A stretch of 64,000 nucleotides of DNA from Stercorarius parasiticus (lineage: Eukaryota; Chordata; Aves; Charadriiformes; Stercorariidae), in contig VWZL01002554.1 of assembly GCA_013396915.1 (NCBI GenBank), positions 89,076 to 153,075 of the forward strand. The letters run 5' to 3'. Positions 13,449 through 25,400 of the stretch are shown here, piece by piece. A program made the position numbers and the translations under genes. The notes beneath the pieces are model-generated. The model was not told the origin of the DNA. It saw nothing but the letters and a program-made list of their open reading frames with translations, and made no database searches. How positions within the stretch are numbered: position 1 is the first letter of the stretch; every line of letters starts with the position of its first letter.

Positions 13449-16400
13449 GTGAGTTCTCTCTTTCACTCTCCCCAGCAAACTTACTGCAGATACCAAAACC
13501 GTAGGATTAAATTAAATAGGCAGTGTGATAGAGAGGCATGATTGCTTTCGTGAGAGCTTGGTGTTGCTCTCGTGCTTTTCTGGTACACTCCTCACTCCAG
13601 CCCTGTAGTCCCATTGCTGTCCTGCCCCAAGCTTCCCCCTCCCAGCTCTCCCCTAGCTTCTCTCTGCTGCCTTGTAACTAGTGCATCCTGCTTGTTCTCT
13701 GAGTAGGGCTGCACTCTGGGGCTTGGTCCCCTCATTTCACACTAACACCTGCAGCAGAGAGCTTATCTCACCTCATGGATCCCTCACTCCTCGGCTTCGC
13801 ATCCAGTTTCTCCTCTTCTCCTTTTCTCCGTGGTTAATGATCTGTTGCCCTTACTCAGTAACATGGGCTATTTTGGCCTGCCTGCAGGAATGAGTTTCTT
13901 GGTGGGGCTCAGCTCAGAGCTTCTGCTCATCATCTCTGCTGCCATCACGTGGCCGTTGCATTTTGCAGCACTTGTAGCAGCCCATTTCCAAGCAGTAAGG
14001 AAAGCGCACGCACACACCCTTAGTAGCCCATATCTGTTACAGCATGTTTTAGTTCCTTATTTATTTGCGACCTCCCTTTATTTTGCAACTGACACCTTTA
14101 GGTTCCAGTTTGACCTTCTGAAAGAGATGATCTTCCTGAGAACATAGGATTTGAGATTACAGATAAGAATGTAAATTCGTCAAGTCCAAGGTCACAACTT
14201 GCATAGAAGCCAAATCACTGATGTCACAAATGGAAAACATGTATCTTCTGTAATGTAGTTCATTCAGACAGTACTTATTGTCGAGATGCGTGTCTATTCT
14301 TTATTATATCTTGCATGAACTTAAACATACTTGCTTCTTCTCAGCTTTTATTTAGTTTATTTTCCAAGCTCCGCAACATGCTGGATTTTTGGCACAGAGG
14401 AAAAGGAGGGGTGTGTGGAAGGCTGTAAATGGTTTGGCAGCACTTGAATCAAGATTTTTTCATGTATTTGACCTGTAAATTCTTGGTTCCAAATTTTAAA
14501 ACGTTCAGGGCAACAGGACTGTCTTTCCCCTGACCCATACTTGCAGCTCAGTCTTTGGGCTTTCTTCCTCCTACTGTTCCCAAAGAATTTTATATATGCA
14601 CCATGTATGTGTGTGTATATATGTATGTATGTATCTATATACACACCCACCCACCCACTCACACCCTATTTAATTAAACCCCTCACAAAACAAAAGAAAA
14701 ATCTGCACTTCCTCTGTTTTACATAACAGAAGCTGACTCAAACAGCAGTTTGTGAATGCTCGCATAGTACATAAATGTGAGAACTGGATTGCAGCATTTA
14801 GTATCAGGCCACATCGCTTCTAAGAGTCTTCACAGGAGTGACTTTGTTAGATGTCCAGCATTTCTGCCCCAGAAGTCACTGAGAGTTTTTGAGGCTCAGT
14901 GTCCACAAAAGACCTTCAGATGTGACTAGTGACTTTGGGTCCATTGATCCTCTGATGCCTGGCCCAAGTTGCAGAAAGGGGAAAGGCAGCACAAAATAGA
15001 GCCCCCAGGCAGTGTCTTTGCTTGGGCAACTGAAGATGAAAGCTTCAGAGTTACTGTCATCTCTGAAAGTGTTGGCCTTAATCTTGCTATGAAAAGCCAA
15101 TGTGACTAAGTTACACATGTAAAATGTAAGTAATGCCAAGGATTATTAAAACAAGAAAGTTTCTGACCCAGAAATAAAGGTCAGGAGGGCACCTGTACTC
15201 CAACCTAAGACCACCACACCACTTAAGTGGAGTATAGGTAAGTGGTATTTGTGTATCATTCTGATTGTAGCTCGGCTCTAAAGTCTGACTTACGTGTTTA
15301 CTTTTTAATTCTTACATGCAGAAATCCCTTCTGTTCCTTCAGAGGAAGAAGCTCACAAGGCACACAGGGAACCACCAGTCAGTTCAGAAACAGTTATATT
15401 GCGGTAAGTCTCTCAGAGGACTCTTAGAATTTGCCCCCATCCTGTTGAACAGAACATGATGCTCTCCATTGTTCCTAGAGGGACCAAAGATGATGATAAG
15501 TAGTAGAAAACTATAATAAAATGACTTATGCCTGTGTTTCAGTCTGTGCCCTCTGGGAGAGGGCACTATTGCAACAGAAGTATTTCTGTCCCTTTAGGAC
15601 AGTGTTTCCATCAAGTCAAACTTTGTTAAGTAAAGCATGTGGAGCTTGAGCTTGTTGGAAAGAGAGGTCCTTGCTGTGCCTGATCTGCTACTACCATTTG
15701 GATAAGCCATGCCTGGCACTGTGCTCTTCATTCGCTCTTTGTTTCTAAATCTTATTGCCTGACAGAGAGAAGAAACCCGCAGATGCAATGGAGAACTTCA
15801 AACGCCGGCACTCCAAACTGATGAACTCCTGTAAGTACTTTCTATCTGAAGTGCTGTGGCAGACCCCTCTCCTCCATCATCTCTCACCCTTGCAATGAGC
15901 ACAAAGGAGAGGGTCTCCTGCCACATGGTAGTGAGGAGGTAGCATTAGAGAGCAGTGTTCAATGGAGGCAGTGAATCCAGAGTCCTGCAGTGCACTCGGG
16001 CAGCTGGTGAGCTTTGCTTATAGCGAGTGCATGTGGTCTAATGTATTCAGTTATCCTAATCTGAGACACTAAGAATTTTTTCCAGATTGAAGTAGAGGGC
16101 GAGTAGCTGCTGTAGAAAGTATAAATGTATATGCTTCTTTTCACAGCAAGATTGCTGTATCAGGAGTACAGTGATGTGGTTCTGAACAAAGCCATTCAGA
16201 GCCAGAAGAGAGTGGATTCTTTCGCAGAGGATATAGAGTCAAGTTTCCCAAGCTCCCCAAGGCTACGGAGGAAGGTGCTGTCTCCCCAGGACTCATATTT
16301 GCAACGTCTGTCAGTCTCATCTAATGCATCCCTCTGGCAGGACATCCCCATGATACGGGGCAGCAGAATACTACTCAATATGTCCCGTGATGAGCAGAAG

Positions 16401-19400
16401 CTGCAAGAGGTAATAATGATGCAATAAGGTAGATGAGTGGTCTGTAGTCAAGAAAAGAGCCCCCAAAAGGGTGGTTAAAGTGCAGAGCAAAAATGTCTGA
16501 TGTGGGAATGTAAGCGGTTGAATACAGTGGTCACCCCTATCTATGTAAGCAGCATGGGGATGTGGTACCAGTGCTTCTGAAGTAGTACAGTGCTGAAGTT
16601 CAGAACTGTAGAGAAAAGGAGCACTGAAGGACAGACTCTAGACTGTATCAGTAACTTTGTGAAAACAGACATGGGGAAACTGGGACGAGATAAAACAAGG
16701 AATTTTGAGCAGGTTCAATGCAAAAGAGAATATCAAAGTAGAAGACTTCTAGTATTCTCCCACACATAAGCTTATGAGAGATGCTAATAAAACCACAGTG
16801 AATTGTAGTTCCTGTGGTAGAGTGTGAGTTTACCAAACTCACCTGTGTGAGCTGCAGGGCTGAGAGGACACAGGAAGAAGTATGCGTTCAGCAAAATGGT
16901 ACATAGAGAAACCGGGTAAGGAAAATGAGAGGAACTGAAAAGTGGATGGGAGGACCCAGAGAAAGAGCCGAAAACAACAGCATGGGAAACATGATGAAGG
17001 AGAAAAAGATGGGTGATGCAGATGCTGGAAAATTTATGAGAGCATGTAAAACAGGGAACCTGGTGAAAGTGGAGTTGAGGGGGAATAAAACAAAATGACA
17101 GCAGGTAGTTATTTTTAAGTCCTACCACAAGTATGTCTAAAGAAACACAGGCTATATATAATGGCATGCTTGCCCTTGATTCCTAAGGCCCCTCTTTTGT
17201 AATTACATGCTACTTACGTCATGTACTGGGAGGTTTCCGTGCTTTGCCCCTGTCTCTTCTCCTGTAAGACCCCTCACAGACTTGCCTAGTCTACTGATGC
17301 TGTGCTCCCTTCTTTCACCTCTCAAGGCCAAGTTTGAGTTGATAATATCTGAGGCTTCATACCTGCGCAGTTTAAATGTGGCAGTGGATCACTTCCAGCG
17401 ATCAGCAGAGCTCCAGGCAATGCTCACCAATCAAGAGCGTCAGTGGCTTTTCTCCCGCCTTCATGATGTACGCGATGTCAGCGCCAGGTGAGATACGGCC
17501 CTTTATTTCCAGGACTAACACCCTCCGTGAAGCTTAGACACAGCCCATCGTTTCCATCAATAACATCTCTCACTCCCGTTCTGCGTGTGCACTGAACTTC
17601 AAGGTAGATACACACACATAGGACTTTGTGGTTGCATACCAATGCTGCCCTGAAAGGAACATTCACCTTTTTAGGTGACAGGGGAATGTAAATCTTGGTT
17701 GTGAGTCCCAGATATTATGGCGCAATTGTGCACAGAGCTCATTGCAGGAGATCAAAATGTTCAAAATGCTACTGTAGCTATGCCTTATTGGCTTCAGCTA
17801 CAACTAAACTTGACTAACTAGACCTCAGCCGAAACCAACTGCAGCTCCTGCCAAATAAAAGACAAGAAGCAGCTGCACAAGCTCTGACCAGAAAAAAAAA
17901 AAAAAGATGGGGGGAAAAAAAAAAGTAAGTTACAGCCATTGCTTGACAGACCCTAATGTGACTCAACTGAGCATAAGTCATAAAATGTAGACATGACCCC
18001 ACATGCCAGGAATCCTGTATCTTGTAGGATTCTGTTCTGCTTTTCTCCTACAAGGCTTGGCTAAATATATCGCTAAGCTAGTAAGGTTTTCTGCTACCTT
18101 TTCCGTTTCTACTAGTGAGATTATTCTGATTTTAGTTTTCAATTGTTTCCTTTACCATGCCTTTAGAAGTATGCCCTCTCAAGAACAGAGGTCTTTTGCC
18201 TCTGCTTCTTCCTTGCTGATATCTAGCCCTAAATTGTCATTGTACGGGCATTATGCTCTCTTTAGAAGTAAAGAGGTGTCTTATGTTTATATCTGGGCTG
18301 TCAGGATTTTAGAGGACTGAGGATTTCTGCTTTACTAAATGACACTGGTATTTCCCTCTCCTTTTATGTGCTGCAGTTTCCTCTTTGACTTGGAGGAGAA
18401 ATTTGAGGAGGACATATTCACCTTCCATGTGTGTGATGTGGCTCTGAAACATGCCCCTGAGTTCCGCAGGGTGTATCTACCGTATGTAACAAACCAGACA
18501 TATCAGGAGCAAACATTCCAGCGGTTACTGTAAGTTTTTTTTTTTTTCATCTGTTGCACCCTTCCCCCCCCTTACCTCCTTGCTGCACCTCAAATATTGC
18601 CTCTTTCAAATGATGGGGAATGCAGCAGGTACAGGCTTTTGGCCAGCTCTCACACTACATCCCCAGAACAGGCAGGAACCTTCTTCAATTCAATGGCATT
18701 TGGGACAGTAGGACAGAGCTACTGCAGGCTCCTCTCCCATAGCGTTAGAAAGAGAAAGAATAATTAATATCTGATTCTATTGCAGCCTATTCTCTCTGTC
18801 TGCTCTCTACTGAAGAGAGCAAAAATGACTGTCGTAGATAGTGGTTTTCAGTCTGTGGTTTTTTCAGACTACTAAGAACTGGAAAGTGATAATTTCAAGT
18901 GAAACCTGTCCTCAATCATTCTGGGATTCTGCAATTAAGAAAAGTATGGCTGCTGTCAGTAAGCTTAAACCGGCTATCCAGGAGTCTTTAAAATGGATTG
19001 AAAATCCTGGGGCCAAAGAACACTTGGTCTCATTTTTCTCTGGGAGGTGGAGTGGAATATCTCTTGCCTTCCTTTTCTGTACCCCGTGGCACAACCAAGC
19101 ATTGCTTAGGCATGGGCCCAGTCCTAAGTAAGGTTTCCTTGCCATTTCTACACTGCTTCCCTTTGTAACAACCCAATTCCAGTGAAGCTACAGTGATTCC
19201 AGAAGAAGACTCTTTCCAACAGGCTATTCAGGCCTGGGTGCTGCACACTGGGATAGATCTAGTCTTGCAATTGATTCCCTTCAGGAAAGGCTTAGTTTCA
19301 CACAGAAAGGACCTCCAGAATATTGTCTAGGGCAACATCTACTGGGCCTACAACCTTCTTCCCCATCTCTTCAAGGAAGTGGGATTGGCTATTCTGGTAG

Positions 19401-22400
19401 CTGGTACTACTCTCATACCATTAACTCTTTATCTGCTACTGGCCAACATGGAAAACTGGATGGCAGTTGGATGTGTGTAAGAGGGTGAGAGAGACATTAG
19501 CAGGGGAATGCAGCTGCTGTCGGGAGTAGCAAGAGAGGGGAGGCAGCTGTTTCCAGATCCTGGACACAGCCCTTGGAACTTGACCATGCAGCATAAGGAA
19601 AGAATACAAACCACCACTCTCTCTGTGAAAGGTGCCCTATTGATAGGGGGGAATTGAAACATAGATCTTACTTCGGGCTTTTATTCCATATGTCCTTCTA
19701 TATCTGTTAGAAACCTATACTTGCTCTTCCTCAGCAGTGGCGCAGTTTCTTGACATCTCTTGCCCGAGGGACAAAACCTGACTGTTGGGAGTACTCCAAC
19801 ACTCACTGAAATCTGATATTAGGAAGACTATTTATTTGCTCTGATGCCTGGATGTCTTCTTTCTTTACCACTCCCACAGAAATGGAAATGCAGGGTTCCA
19901 GCAAGTCCTGGAGAGACTGGAAAGTGATCCAGTATGCCAGCGCCTCTCACTTAAATCCTTCCTCATCCTCCCTTTCCAGCGTATCACTCGACTCAAACTC
20001 CTCCTACAGGTAACTGTTGATTCTCTGCTTTTCTACAGTTTCTCTCAAGCTGACCCTTCTTTAAGTCTGAAAGTCATATAAGTATGAGCTAGCTCCAAGC
20101 AGTGGGTGGAAGGACTGCATACAGCCCTTTGTGTTGCATCTGTGACAAATTTGCCAACATGCTCTAAAGCCACTCCGTTGTGTATATTGTGAATATACCT
20201 TTGCAAAAACAAACCCGTTTGTGATCGTGCAAATGCCTACTGTGCATTAGACCATGAATTGGATACGATAGCTTCTGTGAGGCAGTGCAGTTTGTATACC
20301 GGTTAGAATAGTTGCAAGACTACTTCGGTTGTACTCCAATAAAAAAAAATATGGAGTCTTATCAGAACATGTTGATTTACATCTTACTGAACTTTTTTGG
20401 CTTCTTGCTGGGAAAACAAAGTAAGGGTCCCTTGGCTGCCCTCTGGAAGGCAGCCTGTCTCTACTCTTTGCTTGCAACATTGACCAATAGGAGCCTTCCA
20501 GACAGGGAACCAGCAAGCTCCTAATGAATTAATTTTGAGTTCTTTCTATGAAATTATTCTTTTGGATTATTTGAGCTTTTTTGGTACAGGAGAAAGCATC
20601 AGGCAAAGAACAATTCTGTATATAAGGCTGTTCGTGCTTGGATTAATGGTTGCTTCCTATGCCATGTAACTTGTACATGATAGTTAATACGATGAGATTT
20701 TCAGATATGCGCTTCTCAATGCACCTTATCAGTGACATTCTGCATCTCAAACTTCTGGCCTTGTTACCTCCACATTTCATCACCTACTACTGCTCTAGCC
20801 TCCCTTGAGGCTGGCATCTTAGTGTCTCCTTGTTTCTCCTACCCCTCCCAGAGCAGCTTACCATATCTGCATTATGAAAAACATCTTCTCTCATGCAGAA
20901 TATCCTGAAGAGAACTCGGCCAGGGTCCGAGGAGGAAGTGCAAGCAACACAGGCCTACGATGCACTTGAAAAGGTAAGGCCATCAACACATTCTGCAGCC
21001 ATTGTGCCCTGGCAGCCAAAGGAGATGACTGTATCGTGGGGTGTGTTAAGCACAGTGTAGCTAACCGGCTGAAAGAAGCGATTGTCCCACTATACTCAGC
21101 ATTGGTGTGGCCTTGCTTTGAAGTACTGTGTGAAGTTATGGGCTCTGCAGCATGAGGAGGATGTAAAAATATGAGAATATGTCCAAAGGATGGCAACAAA
21201 AAAGACTAGAGGGCATGATTTATGAGGGGCAGCTAAGTATACTAGGTTTGCTCATCTCAGAGGGGTGACCTCATTGCTGTCTACAGCTCCCTCATGAGGG
21301 GAAGCGGAGAGGGTGGTGCTCTTCTCTCTGGTGTCCAGTGGTAGGATGCAAGGGAATGGTTTAACACTGTGTCAGAGGAAGTTCAGGTTGGATATTAGGA
21401 AGAAGTTCTTTACTGAGAAGGGTGGTCAAGCCACTGGAACGATCTCCCCAGGAAAGTGGTCATGGCCCCAAGCCTGATGGTGTTCAACAAGTGTTTGGAC
21501 AATACTCTTAAATATATGGTTTAATTCTTAGGTTGCCCTTTGTGGAGTCAGGAGTTGGGACTTGATGATCCTTGTGGGTCTTTTCCAACTCAGGATATTC
21601 AGTGATTCTCCATAGCCATGCTGCATCACACAGCTGCCACTGCACTTAAGTGTCCCTGTCCTTTTTATTGATCCTCACCAGTAACAAATCTGTGTGTTGA
21701 TGTGACTCTCCTGCATGTTTAGTGGTAGCTGTGAGCAGAAAGCACTTAAGCAGGAACCAGCTGTGATGTGACTGAACCTGCACCAATGATGCTGAACTAC
21801 TTTTTCAAGACTCGCTCTTTCCAGTCTTCTAACCATCATTCCCCCTTGGTGTTCCTTACCTTTGTCTCTGATTACTGATGGACTACTACCCCAACCCCCA
21901 CAAGAAAATATTGCTAAAAATATTGGCAAGACATTACTCTATTGCATCCCTTCCTCTATCCTATTTATTACAGAGGCAAGATTTAAAGTCTTCTGGGACA
22001 ACTTGTTACCTGGAATTTGTACAGCAGCATAAGCTAGACTTGTTCCTAGCTAGCTGCTGCTCCGCGTATTGATCATTTGACCTTCTTGTAGTGTCACACT
22101 CTTTCTTAGAATCTCTCCCCTGTTCTCTACCTAAAGACCAGTTCAACGTGATGCATACCTCCTTAAAACTCTTAGGATTGCACCTGCCTGCTGCACAGCT
22201 CCCAAAACACTGCAGTCTGAGGTGGGTGGGCAAGATGTCATACACTGAAATCCTTAGACTCCAGCTGCATTCAAGCCAGCATTATTTATCTCTGTGGCAC
22301 TGTTATCCAACTGCCCTTTATCACCTCAGGCAGCTATGTAGGCTGCTTACAGGCTGAAGTAATTCTGTTTCATTGTGTCCTGTCCTCATAGTTACTAGCA

Positions 22401-25400
22401 ACAAGCTCAGGGTTGTGGAGAAACTGGGGCTGATGTCTATCTAATCGGCCTCCTGTGTTTACGGTGGAGCATCTAATAAGAGGTACTTCCAAATGACTAG
22501 CAATTCAACCTCTGTCACCTGAGAGAGATGTCTCTAGTATCCCTCCCCACTCCCAGTATCCCAAAGGTAAAACAATACTTGCCACAGAGACTTCACCTAA
22601 AGAATACCTTCCTTAAGAAAGAAGGATGATCACTGTAGATATGAAGAAGTTTAGTATTCTCGCCTGGAAAAATACTTTTTTGCAGGAGGATGCGTAAGGA
22701 ATTGTCACTTAGACTGACTCTTGAGGGGCTCCTGGGACTAGTACTGATCCCATCAGGCAGTTTTGCTCCCACCTCACTGATCATCTGTTTTCCTTTGCAG
22801 CTCATCAAGGATTGCAATGAAAATGTCCAGCGCATGAAGAGCACTGAAGAGCTGATCTACCTCAGCCAGAAGATTGAATTTGAGTGCAAGGTGAGCTCGT
22901 CCATTCCGTGGTCCTTGCTCTAGCCTAATCTATTTTCTCTCTTTCCTCACAAAGTTGCTTGCGCTTTTTGATTTCCTCTCCAATATACACAGAACTGTTG
23001 AACCAGAATATCATACACAGGTCAGCTCTTCATCAGTGCTTCCCTTACCCAATTGTTCATGTCAGCCTTCAGCTGAAGGTACCCACCTTGACTTACTCCT
23101 GTCCGCCTGGAGAAGCACACTTCTTCTAGAGAAAGGCAAAAATGCAAATCCAAAACTCAGGGATAACGATTTCCTTGTACACACTTGACATAAATGTTCT
23201 TTTCTGTCTTGCAGATATTCCCACTCATCTCACAGTCAAGGCGACTTGTAAAGTGTGGTGAGTTGACAGCACTGGACTTCAACACCCCGAGTCCAAAATG
23301 GAAAGTCACCACCCGTCCCATCTACCTACATCTTTTCAATGACTGTCTGCTCCTGTCTCGGCCGAAGGAGTGAGTGCTTCAACACAATTCTTGCTGCCCC
23401 TTCTAAAATACCTGTCTCTTTTCTGGGTCTGTGCTTTGGTGAAAGAGTCCTTTCCCTCTGCCTGCCAGCAAGTGGCAGCATTTGTCAAGTCACTCTCCTA
23501 ACCCTACATTATGTGAGTATCATGCAAGTACGTGGAATTTGATAGTCCCAACTCTTAATTACAACATATGATAAAATACCAAGCTATCTTCTGGTCCCTG
23601 GTGCAATGCTTCTATTCTGCCTTTCCATCTTCATAATGTGAAACACTTTAATAACAATTTCTGTGTTCACTTTAATAACAATTATTCTAGTTTTACTTGG
23701 TAAACAATTTGTTCCTAAAGGACAGTATGAAGATTAGTGAATGTGCAAATCACTGGTTTGTCAAGAAACCAAGAGAGTTGTGGGTGTGTTGGGGTTTTAG
23801 GAAGAGGTGTGTGTTTTTGTTTTTATCTTCAAATAAAATTCTGACAGGACAGAGCTTAGTATTTCTACCCTTTTCATTAAGTCCCCTCTCTCTTCTCTGG
23901 CCTTTTGAGACTTCTAGCAAGAACAAAGCTCAAGGTGCTTGAAGCAGATGAAGACTCGTTAAAAGCTCTTTGCTTTCCTGACATCAGAAAATGACATGGA
24001 CTTACTTTGTAACCCTCATCACCTTAAAAATCACAACTTGTTTTGTTCCTCCTCTTTACCCGCAGGGGTGGACGTTTTGTTGTGTTTGATCATGCCGCTT
24101 TCTCAGATGTGCGTGGGGAGAAGTGTGAGATGAAACTGCATGGAACAAACAAAAATGTTTTCCGTCTCTTTCTACTTCAGAATAACCAGGGAAAGAGAGT
24201 GGAGTTTTTGTTTCGTACAGAGACACAGTAAGAGCTCAAGGTTACCCTCAGTATATCCCATAACCATAGCCAGACACCTCCTAGGAGCCTGATGGTTGTC
24301 CCTCAGCTACCCAAATGCTGAAATATCAAATGCAGCTGCTGAGCAGAGGACTTGAAAAACATCTTCTTGTCATAACAAGCACCTAATTAAGTACCTTGCT
24401 CCTCTCTCATCATAGCTGCTCATACAGTAATACCACATAATGTCACACCATCAGCCTCCAAAAATGGGAGGTTTTGCCTTTTCCCATCCCCTTTCTCTGC
24501 TTCCCACAAGTACCCCCTCCCTGACCCCTTCTGTGAGCAAACCCGTATGCACGCACNNNNNNNNNNNNNNNNNNNNNNNNNNNNNNNNNNNNNNNNNNNN
24601 NNNNNNNNNNNNNNNNNNNNNNNNNNNNNNNNNNNNNNNNNNNNNNNNNNNNNNNNNNNNNNNNNNNNNNNNNNNNCCCCCGCCTCATTCCTGTCATCAG
24701 ACTGCTGTCCCTCACATTGAATCCTGACACCTATCTGGTGATGTTTTCCAGCAGTGAGAAGCTCAGGTGGATCTCTGCTTTGGCTCCTCCACGAGGAGAA
24801 CTGGACCTCCTGGAATGCCCTGGTGAGACTGCTTTGCTACTACAGCAATGGGGGGTGGTCTGGCTCAAAGGAGTTGGAGTTACTGTAAGGGGGAACATCC
24901 CAGAAATGACTCCAAGGCAGAATACTTTGTAAATAAAGAAGATATTCTCGGCCTTTCCCTCAGTGCCAGGTTCTGTCAGTTATTTTACCTATTCTTATTT
25001 CTCATATCAGGTAGAAGAGCTGTAGTCTCCCTTCCATTTCTCTGCTCTAGTGTTTGGGTCAGTCCCTTATCCCCAGCCTCCTCTGGGGCTGTTGCACACA
25101 GGTTTACTCTTGCTTGCTGGTATACCATTATGATCTTTCCTCCCCTTTAGATGCACCACAGGTTCAATGCATAAAGACTTACAAGGCTCGGGAAAATGAT
25201 GAGCTGGCTTTGGAGAAAGCAGATATCATCATGGTCATGCAGAACAGCAATGATGGTGAGCAGAATGAGCTATCTTAAATTACGGGTAGGAAGTTACTCT
25301 AGTAATGTAAAGTAGCATAAAGCTTTAACAATACAATCAAGCTTCAGAAGGCACCTCTCGATGAATAGACTCTTCATCTCCATTGAGACGCTTTATTTAG

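Noticed and set aside
13681..14147. Hydrophobic frames just after the giant ARHGEF5 exon
   Set aside because: Pyrimidine-rich intron sequence gives Leu/Ser/Phe-rich chance frames, with no splice pairing and no similarity.
24440..24730. Open frames across the N run on both strands
   Set aside because: They are open only because undetermined bases do not give stop codons. They lie in intron 11 of ARHGEF5.
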